Source: Clostridia bacterium (lineage in GTDB: Bacteria; Bacillota; Clostridia; Oscillospirales; Acutalibacteraceae). From it: a stretch of 18,910 bases of DNA. The stretch covers positions 1 to 18,910 of the forward strand of contig CAAGJN010000062.1 of assembly GCA_900770255.1 (NCBI GenBank). The letters run 5' to 3'. A program made the position numbers and the translations under genes. This document shows positions 1 to 7,055 of this stretch, piece after piece; the first letter of the stretch is position 1; the number at the start of each line of letters is the position of its first letter. The notes beneath the pieces were generated by a model that saw only the letters and a program-made list of their open reading frames with translations, was not told where the DNA came from and ran no database searches.

Positions 1-2
1 AC

Positions 3-485
3 GCGATCGGGGGAGCCGGCGAATTCATTTTCTCCGATCCGACCAAGTTTTTTAACGGCCTTGTCGTCACTCTCGACGGCGAGGGCAGGTTCTCCGTTTT
101 TTCGCCCGAGGGCACTCTGCTAAAGCAATCCGAGCTCACATATCAGGGAGCCCCGATGTGCAGCCCCGTGGCCTATGAAAAAACGCTGTGGTGCGTTGTA
201 CCCGAGCGCAACGCCATAATCAACTATTCGATCGAAGAGGGACGAGTCCTGCTGAGAATCGGCGGCGGCGTGCAGAACGCATTCGACCACCCGACAAGCA
301 TCTCGCTGATCAACGGGAAAATCTATGTCTGCAACAGCGGCTCCGGCAAGATCCGCACCGTGCAGGTTGAAAACAGCACCTACGCCGTCGCGGACTACCG
401 CATCTTCGATGAGCCCGTACATAAATATTTCAGAATAGGCAGCAAAGAATACGCCCTGCTTGACTCAGGCGTATACGAAATATAA
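3..485 (+). CDS. Beta-propeller-like protein, C-terminal part (5' end outside window)
   Basis: The frame is open from the first bases of the window to a TAA at 483-485, so this is the last 160 residues or so of a longer protein. The visible part has repeating short beta-strand units with Gly/Asn turns (for example the stretches around 'GGGVQNAFDHPTSISLINGKI' in part, and 'YVCNSGSGKIRTV'). These resemble NHL/SMP-30-like or other six-bladed beta-propeller repeats. Each unit reads as 'value, then label, then strand', typical of ligand-binding or scaffold propellers. No catalytic motif is visible. It lies 34 bp upstream of the DUF4434 gene on the same strand with no terminator between, so the two are probably co-transcribed. 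A role in surface or carbohydrate biology is inferred only from that neighbour. The repeat class is uncertain because the N-terminus is missing. Confidence 0.6.
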   Translation, partial: AIGGAGEFIFSDPTKFFNGLVVTLDGEGRFSVFSPEGTLLKQSELTYQGAPMCSPVAYEKTLWCVVPERNAIINYSIEEGRVLLRIGGGVQNAFDHPTSISLINGKIYVCNSGSGKIRTVQVENSTYAVADYRIFDEPVHKYFRIGSKEYALLDSGVYEI

Positions 486-519
486 AACTCTTAAAAAATA
501 AAACATTACGGAGGTAAAT

Positions 520-1857
520 ATGGCTACTGTGCTGCGATCGGTTCTCAGGATAATCACCTGCATTGCGCTGATAATCTGCCCGCTGCCTGAGCGCAAATGC
601 GAGCCTAAATTCAACGGCACCTTTCTGCAATCGTGGATGAGCTCCTCGTGGGACGACGCGCGCTGGCAGGATGAGATCGACGTCATGGAGGAGGCCGGGA
701 TCGAATATCTGATAATCCAGGACGTAGCCAACAAATCCTCCGACGGCGACTGGAGTATTTATTATGACTCCGAGCTCGACGTGTTCAGGGACGCTTCACG
801 CAGCGCGGACGTTATCGACGCAGCGCTCAGAAACTGTGAGGGCTCCGGCATCAAGGTAATGATCGGTCTGGGATTATTTGACAACTGGTGGAGCAAGTCC
901 GGCTTCGGCGACGAATACAGCGAGCTCTGCTCCGTCTGCGCCGACATGATCGAGGAGATACACGCAAAATATATCTCAAAATATCCGAGCTCTTTCTACG
1001 GCTGGTATTTTACACCCGAAATGAGCAACGGCCCGCTCGTCAAGCTGTCTTCATGCAGCATTGCCAAGGGCATCAACACCGTTATCGATGCGATCGAGCG
1101 CACCGACGCCGACGCTCCCCTGCTGCTCAGCCCATACTTTTCGCAGTTCGGTGCGAACCCCGGCATTGAGAGTGCGAAGCTTTTCTGGGCGTCATTCTTA
1201 AAGCAGGTCAACTTTCGCAGCCAGGATATCTTCTGCCCACAGGACGCCGTGGGCGCGGGCTGGGTGCTCGAGGAGAACCTGATAAACGTCTGGCGCATGT
1301 ACTCCGACGCCGTCAGGATCAGCGGGAAGGATATTCACCTCTGGGCAAACTGCGAGAACTTCACGAGCGCCAGAACAAAGAGCCTCACAAGCGGCCTGAT
1401 CACGCCGTTCCCAACCGAGAACACCGAGGACGTGACCGCGACGCTCGACAGGTTCGTAAGCCAGCTGGACATCGCCTCGCGCTATGCTGAGAATATAATT
1501 ACATTTTCTTATAACCACTATTACAGCCCCGCATATATCGATCCGATGTTCCACGAGACATATCTCGACTATGTGGAAAACGGCTATGTACTCGAGAGCG
1601 AGGCGCCGACAGCGCCAAGCGGCCTGCGCCTTTCGGCAGACGGAGGCGGGAATGTAACGCTCAGCTGGCAGGCCTCAAGCGACAACTTCGGCGTTGCATA
1701 TTACAGGATCTGCGCCGACGGAGAGTTTGCCGCGCGCTGTGAATACTGGCAGGATACGTCGCTGGAACTTGACAATCCTGAGCAGGGCGTAAAATATACA
1801 GTGACCGCATTTGACGCGGCCGGAAACGCATCGGCTGCCGCCGAGATAGTCTACTGA
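520..1857 (+). CDS. Secreted DUF4434-type glycosidase-like protein with C-terminal FN3 domain
   Basis: A 445-residue protein. The ATG at 520 has GGAGG at 510-514, five bases upstream. Residues 5-21 are hydrophobic and look like an export signal or anchor. From about residue 33 the 'GTFLQSWMSSSW' start, the 'MEEAGIEYLIIQ' strand and later 'GWYFTPEM' and 'LWANCENF' stretches match the DUF4434 family (TIM-barrel, glycoside-hydrolase-like). Glu167 and Glu279, at the ends of predicted strands, are the likely acid/base pair; that is inference. Residues 362-445 form a fibronectin type III domain (TAPSGL, NVTLSW, YTVTAFDAAGN). Such domains often link bacterial surface carbohydrate enzymes. It follows the propeller gene by 34 bp and ends at a strong hairpin terminator. 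Substrate unknown. The family call is fairly firm; enzymatic activity is not established. Confidence 0.75.
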   Translation: MATVLRSVLRIITCIALIICPLPERKCEPKFNGTFLQSWMSSSWDDARWQDEIDVMEEAGIEYLIIQDVANKSSDGDWSIYYDSELDVFRDASRSADVIDAALRNCEGSGIKVMIGLGLFDNWWSKSGFGDEYSELCSVCADMIEEIHAKYISKYPSSFYGWYFTPEMSNGPLVKLSSCSIAKGINTVIDAIERTDADAPLLLSPYFSQFGANPGIESAKLFWASFLKQVNFRSQDIFCPQDAVGAGWVLEENLINVWRMYSDAVRISGKDIHLWANCENFTSARTKSLTSGLITPFPTENTEDVTATLDRFVSQLDIASRYAENIITFSYNHYYSPAYIDPMFHETYLDYVENGYVLESEAPTAPSGLRLSADGGGNVTLSWQASSDNFGVAYYRICADGEFAARCEYWQDTSLELDNPEQGVKYTVTAFDAAGNASAAAEIVY

Positions 1858-1864
1858 AAACAAA

Positions 1865-1911
1865 AAAATTGCTGCCGCAGAGCTTCTCTCTGCGGCAGAT
1901 TTATTTATTTT
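1865..1911. terminator. Bidirectional rho-independent terminator between convergent genes
   Basis: A perfect 11-bp stem (1872-1882 with 1888-1898, CTGCCGCAGAG / CTCTGCGGCAG) closes a 5-base loop. A T-rich run follows on the + strand (ATTTATTTATTTTT). On the - strand the bases after the stem are also T-rich (AATTTTTTTG). It can therefore end both the DUF4434 transcript and the nrdR transcript arriving from the right. Confidence 0.9.
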
Positions 1912-2360
1912 TCCTTTAGCAGCTTCGCGAGCTCATCCATAAAAGTGTTTATATCCTTGAACTGCCTGTAAACCGAAGCAAAACGGACATAGGCAACCTC
2001 ATCAATGCTCTTTAGCTTCTCCATTGCAAGCTCGCCTATATACACCGTGGTGACCTCACGGTCAAGGGAGTTTTGCAGCACGGCCTCAATCTCATTGACC
2101 GCTTTCTCAAGCTGTTCCATATAAACCGGGCGCTTTTCACAGGCCTTGAGCATACTGTTGAAGAGCTTGTTGCGGTCAAACACCTCGCGCGATTTATCTT
2201 TTTTGACAACGACGATCGGTACCGTCTCAATTATCTCATATGTCGTGAAACGCTTTCCGCAGCTCGTGCACTCGCGGCGGCGGCGTATTCTCTCCCCCTC
2301 GTCGGTAGGGCGTGAATCGATAACCTTACTCTCTTCAAATCCGCAGAACGGGCACTTCAA
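1905..2360 (-). CDS. nrdR: Transcriptional repressor NrdR
   Basis: A 151-residue protein of the usual NrdR length. It has the N-terminal zinc ribbon (Cys3, Cys6, Cys31, Cys34; 'MKCPFCG' and 'CTSCGKRFTTYE'), the conserved 'VIDSRP' and 'RRRREC' segments, and an ATP-cone from about residue 49 ('VVKKD..REVFDRNKL'). NrdR senses ATP/dATP and represses ribonucleotide reductase genes by binding NrdR boxes. The start codon is TTG: the complement of 2358-2360 reads TTG, and the family invariably begins MKCPFCG, so no other start fits. GGAAGTGAT lies a few bases upstream. No ribonucleotide reductase genes are in the window. It is transcribed toward the bidirectional terminator. Confidence 0.96.
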   Translation of the reverse strand: MKCPFCGFEESKVIDSRPTDEGERIRRRRECTSCGKRFTTYEIIETVPIVVVKKDKSREVFDRNKLFNSMLKACEKRPVYMEQLEKAVNEIEAVLQNSLDREVTTVYIGELAMEKLKSIDEVAYVRFASVYRQFKDINTFMDELAKLLKEK

Positions 2361-2394
2361 AATATCACTTCCTTATTTTTAATCCGTACATCTA

Positions 2395-2423
2395 TTTATC
2401 GCACAAAAAGAGTTTGTTGTCAA
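2395..2423 (-). promoter_or_regulatory. Probable sigma-A promoter of nrdR
   Basis: On the - strand TTGACA (2418-2423) is followed after 17 bp by GATAAA (2395-2400), 35 bp before the TTG start. The -35 box is a perfect consensus and overlaps the stop codon of the upstream TIM-barrel gene. The -10 is weaker. This suggests nrdR can be transcribed on its own. Confidence 0.5.
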
Positions 2424-3196
2424 GTTAAAGTTTCAAGTTTTGCAAGCGAGCGCGAGAGCTGTTTCGAGGTTTCAAAGCCCGAGCGGTAGAGCTCGATGAC
2501 GCAGTCTCCGCCGTAGCCCGACGAGCACATAAGACTGAAAAGTTTCCTGAAATCAAACTCGCCCTCAAACGGCGGGATGCAGTCGCGCTCCCGATTATGA
2601 TCACTCAGATGAATGTGGCAGATATCGCCGCTGAACTCCCTGTAAAAGTCTATCGGATCGGCTCCTGCACGGCGGGACTGCTTGATGTCGAGCACCATAT
2701 GAAAGTCGCCGCCGAGACGCGCTTTGAGCTCGCGCATCAGCTCCGGGCTCTGGCCGTTATAATGCACCACGTTCTCCTGCGCGAGCGTTATTCCCTGCTG
2801 CGCGGCGTCATGCACGAGCAGCCTGAGCCGGTCGGCATATTCCTCTGCGCTGATATTTAGCGGCAGCTTTGAGCCGTGCAGCACGACTATCTTTGCGCCG
2901 AGAAATGCCGCCGCTTCATAGTATCGCTTATAAAACTCCCTGTAGTCGCGAAACCTGCGTTCGCATCTGCTGAAAAGTATATATCCCTCGGCAAACGAGG
3001 TGAACGGATGGATCGACCTTACGCTGACGCCGTTATCCGACGCGGCCGACGAGAGACGGCGCAGGAATCCCGGTTCAAGCTCCGACGGTGCGTTGAAGAA
3101 TATCTCCGTCACTTTTGCCCCGGCCGCGGCAACACTCATCAGCGCCTCCTCCGTGGGTGCGGGGTAAAAGCAGGCTGTGGATATTCCGACCGACAT
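2420..3196 (-). CDS. Sugar phosphate isomerase/epimerase-like TIM barrel protein
   Basis: A 258-residue protein from the ATG at 3196, with AAAGGA about 12 bases upstream. The frame stays open a further 24 codons upstream, but only this start gives the family's typical opening 'MSVGISTACFYP'. It has the pattern of the xylose-isomerase-like / AP endonuclease 2 superfamily (PF01261). The motifs are 'RSIHPF' (early His), 'IVVLHGS', 'LAQENV' (metal Glu), 'FHMVLDIKQ' (metal Asp), 'CHIHLSDH' (His) and 'DCVIELY' (last Glu). These residues bind a divalent metal in the active site of isomerases and epimerases. The protein is small and single-domain, with no export signal. Substrate cannot be told from sequence. 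It is divergent from the membrane protein gene at 3292. Confidence 0.8.
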   Translation of the reverse strand: MSVGISTACFYPAPTEEALMSVAAAGAKVTEIFFNAPSELEPGFLRRLSSAASDNGVSVRSIHPFTSFAEGYILFSRCERRFRDYREFYKRYYEAAAFLGAKIVVLHGSKLPLNISAEEYADRLRLLVHDAAQQGITLAQENVVHYNGQSPELMRELKARLGGDFHMVLDIKQSRRAGADPIDFYREFSGDICHIHLSDHNRERDCIPPFEGEFDFRKLFSLMCSSGYGGDCVIELYRSGFETSKQLSRSLAKLETLT

Positions 3197-3236
3197 AATG
3201 TGACCGTTCCTTTCCAAAAAAGTAAATAACTTTGCA

Positions 3237-3265
3237 TTGAAGCGCCCGAGAATATGATTTATAAT
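3237..3265 (+). promoter_or_regulatory. Sigma-A promoter for the 89-residue membrane protein gene
   Basis: TTGAAG (3237-3242), a 17-bp spacer, then a perfect TATAAT (3260-3265) lie 26 bp before the ATG at 3292. It sits in the 95-bp divergent region shared with the TIM-barrel gene. A weaker opposed pair (TTGATA, 18 bp, TATTCT on the - strand) could serve that gene. Confidence 0.7.
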
Positions 3266-3291
3266 CAAAGCATATCAAAGGAGGCGACTTT

Positions 3292-3561
3292 ATGCGTAAG
3301 GTAAGCGAAAAAATTGCCGAGAGCTTCAACTGTATAAACCCGGTTTCAAAGGTAATGCTGCTCTCGGTCATCATAATCTTTGAGGTGCTGTTCACGGCAG
3401 CTATCTGCGCGCTGCTTCTCGCCGGTCGAGGCTTCGACTACTGGCGCTGCATCATGTTTGCAAAAGACGCCATCGACTGCATCAGGCCCAGCACCGGCGT
3501 GCTGCTGCTCGGTTCGCTGCTTGTCCAGGCCGTGTATACACCGAAAGAAAGCGAAGAATAA
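3292..3561 (+). CDS. Small two-helix membrane protein of unknown function
   Basis: An 89-residue protein with a very strong ribosome site (AAAGGAGG at 3277-3284) and a consensus promoter, so it is almost certainly a real gene. Predicted membrane helices cover residues about 19-45 and 68-83. The linker is aromatic and contains Cys53 and Cys63; Cys14 precedes helix 1. The tail is short and acidic (KESEE). No family was recognised. It stands alone: there is no clear terminator before the next promoter at 3654, so read-through into the metallo-beta-lactamase-fold gene is possible. Function unknown. Confidence 0.75.
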   Translation: MRKVSEKIAESFNCINPVSKVMLLSVIIIFEVLFTAAICALLLAGRGFDYWRCIMFAKDAIDCIRPSTGVLLLGSLLVQAVYTPKESEE

Positions 3562-3653
3562 ACAGCATTGGTTTTATCTTATATATAATACCACAAAAAG
3601 ACTCCGAATACAACGAAAATCCTGCGTTTTGGCACACTTGGCACATTTTCGGA

Positions 3654-3683
3654 TAGACATTTGCGTTTAAAGTGTGTTATACT
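3654..3683 (+). promoter_or_regulatory. Sigma-A promoter of the metallo-beta-lactamase-fold gene
   Basis: TAGACA (3654-3659), an 18-bp spacer and TATACT (3678-3683) lie 37 bp upstream of the ATG at 3721. The boxes match consensus at 5/6 and 5/6. The predicted start point, near 3690, coincides with an alternative GTG at 3691, which argues against that GTG as the translation start. Confidence 0.65.
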
Positions 3684-3720
3684 GTAAAAAGTGCTTGTAT
3701 TCTCGCACTTCGGAGGTAAC

Positions 3721-4731
3721 ATGACAAGGGAAAAGCTGGCAAAAAAAATCGCAACTTGGATAATAATGACAATCATGCTCTCAGGTTTTGCACTCGACAT
3801 ATTCAGCGTCGTAATGTGCAACAAATACCAGAGCAAATATGATCTGTCTGAAGCGCAGTTTACCTTTGACGGTACTGCCGACAGGATACATTTTCTGAAC
3901 ACGCGCAATTCCGATGCGATACTTATTGAGTCCAACGGCAAATTTGCTCTCATTGATTCAGGCGAAGGCAACCATAACCCACGCCGAACGGTCAGCTACA
4001 GCGGTAGCGAGGAAGCCGTTATCGAATACCTCAAAAAGGCCGCGGGCGATAAAGACGGCAAGGTGACGCTTGAATTCGCCCTTGCCACTCATAACCACTA
4101 CGACCACACGGGATGCTTCGAGGCGATAGCCAACAACTCGGACATTCATGTCAAGACATTTTACATAAAGCCGGTCAACCGGGAGATCGCTCACGATTAC
4201 GAATGCAACGACTGGGGAATCGAGCAGACCTATGAAGCAACCGTGACGGCTTTTCTGAGCTCCGGCACCGACGTCACATCGGATATACCGAGCGAGCCGT
4301 TCAAGTTCGGCGATTTCACGCTCACCTTCTATAACACAGCGCTCGACGACGAGCGTCTCCACAACGAGAGCGAAAATGCCGAATCGGTCGGCCTTCTGAT
4401 CGAGAAGGGCGAAAAAAGCGCCTTCCTCGCATCCGACATAACGCGCACGACCGGGCTCGAGAAAATCCTCATTACGGAGCTCCGCAAGGTTGATCTGCTG
4501 AAAGTCGGGCATCATGGCTATTACGGCTCGACGTCCTGGGCTTTCGCGCGCAAGCTCGATCCCGAAATCGCAATTGTCACTAACGAGCTCGGCAAGATCT
4601 ACCCGGACGTCAAATGGACGCTCACAACGGTCAGCCACAGCGCGATATTCGGAACGTTTAATGAAAACGGCATCATCGCAGAGTTCACGGACGACGGTGA
4701 AATCAAGCTGTCAAATCACGCGCAGGGTTAA
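3721..4731 (+). CDS. Membrane-anchored ComEC-like metallo-beta-lactamase-fold hydrolase
   Basis: A 336-residue protein. The start is the ATG at 3721 with GGAGG at 3712-3716; an upstream GTG at 3691 would lie on the predicted transcription start and lacks a ribosome site. Residues 9-33 form one N-terminal hydrophobic helix (signal anchor), so the catalytic domain is probably extracytoplasmic. The metal motif is 'THNHYDHTG' (His124, His126, Asp128, His129). Further metal ligands are likely Asp239 ('FLASDI') and His264-His265 in 'KVGHHG', which is characteristic of the ComEC/Rec2 C-terminal beta-lactamase domain. ComEC domains degrade the non-transported DNA strand during uptake. This protein lacks the competence channel, so it may be a free-standing nuclease or phosphodiesterase. 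Substrate not determinable. It ends at a bidirectional terminator. Confidence 0.85.
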   Translation: MTREKLAKKIATWIIMTIMLSGFALDIFSVVMCNKYQSKYDLSEAQFTFDGTADRIHFLNTRNSDAILIESNGKFALIDSGEGNHNPRRTVSYSGSEEAVIEYLKKAAGDKDGKVTLEFALATHNHYDHTGCFEAIANNSDIHVKTFYIKPVNREIAHDYECNDWGIEQTYEATVTAFLSSGTDVTSDIPSEPFKFGDFTLTFYNTALDDERLHNESENAESVGLLIEKGEKSAFLASDITRTTGLEKILITELRKVDLLKVGHHGYYGSTSWAFARKLDPEIAIVTNELGKIYPDVKWTLTTVSHSAIFGTFNENGIIAEFTDDGEIKLSNHAQG

Positions 4732-4736
4732 AATGA

Positions 4737-4770
4737 AAGCCTGCCTCCCGGACGGAGGCAGGCTTTTTTA
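4737..4770. terminator. Bidirectional terminator between convergent genes
   Basis: A 12-bp stem (4737-4748 with 4754-4765, AAGCCTGCCTCC / GGAGGCAGGCTT) has a 5-base loop and six T residues on the + strand. The opposite strand also carries a T-rich run (TTTCATTTT). The TAA stop of the convergent TIGR03915-type gene lies inside the + strand T run, so the two transcription units are packed as tightly as they can be. Confidence 0.92.
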
Positions 4771-5574
4771 TGCCGAGCTTTGCATTTTGAGCTGCCGGAT
4801 CCCGCGCACTGAGTCGGGAGAATTTCTGTCATCCAGCTCCGGCAATTGCGGCCAATATCTCTTCGGCATAAAGCTCATGCGGCAGCGAGGATTATACCTC
4901 TCCCCGATCGCTACGGTATCGTAAAAATGCTTCCAGAGCGCACGGAAATAGCGTTCCTCCTCCCCTTTCGGCGGCTGTTCAAAGCCTTCGAGCGGCAAGA
5001 TCATTTTCTGCCTGTTGTGCCAGATCAGAGCTTGCGCATGCGTGCGGTCATAAATAAGAAAGGATTCGTTCGGATACCTGTCGCAGAAATGCGGCGCGAG
5101 CAGCGGCAGGACACTGTTTTTCGGCTCAATAACGGCCGTCAGCGCATTATCGTCGCTGACGCTGAAACGCACAAAACCCTTATACTTGTGGCTCTCCTGC
5201 GTCAGCGCGCGCACGGCTTTCGCAAGGCGGCAGACGGTATCGTCCGCAAGCATGCGCGTCACGCCCGCGCCGTAGTGCATCGCCATATGCACAAAATCGT
5301 TTATCAGCGCGCCTCTGTCCTCAACGCAGGTCAGATAACCGAAGCGCACGAGGTTCCAAACCTCCGCGCTCACCTTTTTGAGTCCGAGGCGAACCCTGCT
5401 TGCCTTCTGCGGATCGGTATCAATATATTTATAGGCGAAAAGAGACGGAACGAACTCGCTCTCGCCGACTACGGCACACGGCAGCTCGCGGGCCTCAAAG
5501 CTCGCAAACACCGCAGTGAGCAGTCCCTCGAACGAACCGTCATATACATAAGTTACATCTGACCGTGCAGACAT
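4768..5574 (-). CDS. TIGR03915-family putative DNA repair protein (DUF4130 type)
   Basis: A 268-residue protein. The opening 'YVYDGSFEGLLTAVF', the 'YKGFVRF' block, 'LLAPHFCDRYPNESFLIYDRTH' (in part) and the C-terminal 'RYFRALWKHFYDTVAI.ERYNPRCR..FMP.RYW' pattern are those of the TIGR03915/DUF4130 family. Members are encoded next to the TIGR03916 radical SAM protein and are thought to form a DNA repair or modification pair with it; the reaction is not known to me. The ATG at 5574 overlaps the end of the radical SAM gene by 22 bp, with GGGAGG ten bases upstream, so the two are translationally coupled. It is cytoplasmic, with no membrane segment. Expression should follow the upstream SOS-type promoter at 6892-6921. 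Confidence 0.88.
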   Translation of the reverse strand: MSARSDVTYVYDGSFEGLLTAVFASFEARELPCAVVGESEFVPSLFAYKYIDTDPQKASRVRLGLKKVSAEVWNLVRFGYLTCVEDRGALINDFVHMAMHYGAGVTRMLADDTVCRLAKAVRALTQESHKYKGFVRFSVSDDNALTAVIEPKNSVLPLLAPHFCDRYPNESFLIYDRTHAQALIWHNRQKMILPLEGFEQPPKGEEERYFRALWKHFYDTVAIGERYNPRCRMSFMPKRYWPQLPELDDRNSPDSVRGIRQLKMQSSA

Positions 5575-6857
5575 TGAACAACATCCTCCCTTGTTATCCT
5601 GTTATCAAACAGGCTCAGCTGCTCTCCCTGCGCCGACGGCAAAAGGCTCTGACACCGCTCTGAGATCAGCGAGCTGAGCACTCTGTCGGGGTTGACCCCG
5701 AGCCCTGACAGGCCCTTTCCCTTGCAGGTGATAAAATACTGCGCACGTTTGAGTACGACGCCGAGCTTTTTCAGATCCGCAAAATCGAGCGGCGACACTC
5801 GGCGAGCCGTGAGTATACGCTGAACGCTGCGCGTACCCACCCCCGGTATACGCAGCAGCTCCTCCTTTGTCGCCCTGTTGATCTCAATAGGGAACAGCTC
5901 CATGTGGTTGAGCGCCCAGTTGCACTTGGGGTCCACATAGGGATTAAGAAACGGGTGCTGCTCATCAAGCAGCTCGTTTGCATCAAAGCCGTAAAAACGC
6001 AGCAGCCAATCGGCCTGATACAGCCTGTGTTCACGCAGTAGCGGCGGTTCGGTGGTCTTGGCCGGCAGCAGCGGATTTTCGACGACCGGAATATATGCCG
6101 AATAAAACACACGGCGAAGCTCATATTTTTTATACAGCGCCGCAGACAGCGATATTATCTGATAGTCACTGTCCGGCGTTGCGCCGACAATGAGCTGTGT
6201 GCTCTGTCCGCCCGACGCGAAGCGCGGCGCGTGCTTATAGCGAACAAGCTCGGCCGAGCTCTCCTTTATTTTATTTGTTATCAGCCCCATCGGGCGCAGG
6301 ATCGACTCCTTTGTCTTATCGGGCGCGAGCGTTTGCAGACTTTGATTTGACGGCAGCTCAATATTGACGCTCATTCGGTCCGCCAGCATCCCCAGGCGCG
6401 TTATCAGAGCGTTATCCGCACCGGGGATCGCCTTGGCGTGGATATAGCCGCCGAAGTGATACTCCTCGCGCAGGATACGCAGAGTCTCGATCATTCGCTC
6501 GCAGGTATAGTCTGGGCTGCCGACAACTACAGAGCTCAGGAACAGCCCCTCAATATAGTTGCGGCGATAGAAGTTTATCGTCAGTTCGGCTAGCTCGCGC
6601 GGAGAAAATGTGGCGCGGCGCACATCATTAGAGACACGGTTGACGCAGTATTTGCAGTCAAACACGCAGGCATTGCTCATGAGCACCTTCAGAAGTGATA
6701 TGCAGCGCCCGTCCGCCGCAAAGCTGTGGCATATCCCGCAGCCGACGGCGTTGCCTATCCCAGCGCCTCCGGATGAACGATCCGTTCCGCTGCTTGTGCA
6801 GGCAACGTCATATTTCGCAGAATCGGAAAGTATCTCAAGCTTGTCGAACAGATCCAC
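5553..6857 (-). CDS. TIGR03916-family radical SAM DNA repair/modification protein
   Basis: About 434 residues from a GTG at 6857. The reading frame runs on to a TTG at 6875. The GTG gives the family-like start 'VDLFDKLEILSDSAKYDV' and has GGTGA four bases upstream, whereas the TTG has no ribosome site and touches the SOS box. Counting from the GTG, the radical SAM cysteines are Cys64, Cys68 and Cys71 ('CVFDCKYC', CX3CX2C), which hold the 4Fe-4S cluster that cleaves SAM. Other cysteines (20, 40, 43, 52) lie before it. Residues about 325-354 form a helix-hairpin-helix DNA-binding motif ('LLRIPGVGTRSVQRIL'). This combination of radical SAM and HhH supports action on DNA. It is the first gene of a two-gene operon and is coupled to the TIGR03915-type gene. 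The chemistry is uncharacterised as far as I know. Confidence 0.88.
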   Translation of the reverse strand: MDLFDKLEILSDSAKYDVACTSSGTDRSSGGAGIGNAVGCGICHSFAADGRCISLLKVLMSNACVFDCKYCVNRVSNDVRRATFSPRELAELTINFYRRNYIEGLFLSSVVVGSPDYTCERMIETLRILREEYHFGGYIHAKAIPGADNALITRLGMLADRMSVNIELPSNQSLQTLAPDKTKESILRPMGLITNKIKESSAELVRYKHAPRFASGGQSTQLIVGATPDSDYQIISLSAALYKKYELRRVFYSAYIPVVENPLLPAKTTEPPLLREHRLYQADWLLRFYGFDANELLDEQHPFLNPYVDPKCNWALNHMELFPIEINRATKEELLRIPGVGTRSVQRILTARRVSPLDFADLKKLGVVLKRAQYFITCKGKGLSGLGVNPDRVLSSLISERCQSLLPSAQGEQLSLFDNRITREDVVQCLHGQM

Positions 6858-6872
6858 ATTTTCACCAGATTT

Positions 6873-6886
6873 CAAACATTTGTTCG
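6873..6886 (-). promoter_or_regulatory. SOS (LexA/DinR) operator 2
   Basis: On the - strand the site reads CGAACAAATGTTTG, again 13 of 14 positions of CGAAC-RNRY-GTTYC. Its centre is 29 bp from operator 1 and it covers the predicted transcription start, so LexA dimers at both sites would bracket the -10 box. Confidence 0.78.
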
Positions 6887-6891
6887 CATAT

Positions 6892-6921
6892 ATAATACAT
6901 CAGAACGTTTGTTCGTGTCAA
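6892..6921 (-). promoter_or_regulatory. Consensus sigma-A promoter of the radical SAM repair operon
   Basis: On the - strand a perfect TTGACA (6916-6921) is followed after 18 bp by TATTAT (6892-6897). The start point is predicted near 6885, giving a leader of about 28 bases to the GTG at 6857. One SOS box begins immediately after the -35 and a second covers the start point, so an otherwise strong promoter would be shut by LexA. Confidence 0.8.
6902..6915 (-). promoter_or_regulatory. SOS (LexA/DinR) operator 1
   Basis: On the - strand the site reads CGAACAAACGTTCT. It matches 13 of 14 positions of the Bacillota SOS box CGAAC-RNRY-GTTYC; only the last base differs. It begins directly after the -35 hexamer and fills most of the spacer. 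Confidence 0.82.
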
Positions 6922-7012
6922 GGGTTTTGAGAAAAATTTTCGGCTCTGCAAAGTACAATCTCCCGTCTCGGCTTACCTTTAGGCGGAAGACGCTGCGGGC
7001 AACGTGGCTATA
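6922..7012. other. Short intergenic stretch without recognised content
   Basis: About 90 bp between the SOS promoter and the terminator of iscR. No reading frame with a ribosome site, no further SOS box and no known RNA structure were seen. Confidence 0.4.
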
Positions 7013-7050
7013 CATAGAAAACGAGCCTGCGCAGTTTTCTGCACAGGCTC
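7012..7050 (-). terminator. Terminator of the isc operon
   Basis: A 12-bp stem (7023-7034 with 7039-7050, one G-U pair) has a four-base loop. On the - strand it starts six bases after the iscR stop codon. The following T run is short (GTTTTCTATG), so termination may be incomplete. Confidence 0.8.
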
Positions 7051-7055
7051 TGCGT

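Noticed and set aside
3631..3650. Sigma-54-like TTGGCAC motif upstream of the beta-lactamase-fold gene
   Set aside because: It is a short doubled TTGGCACA without the GC element at the needed distance, and a good sigma-A promoter lies just downstream.
3691..3720. GTG start at 3691 for the beta-lactamase-fold gene
   Set aside because: It sits at the predicted transcription start, while the ATG at 3721 has GGAGG at the right distance.
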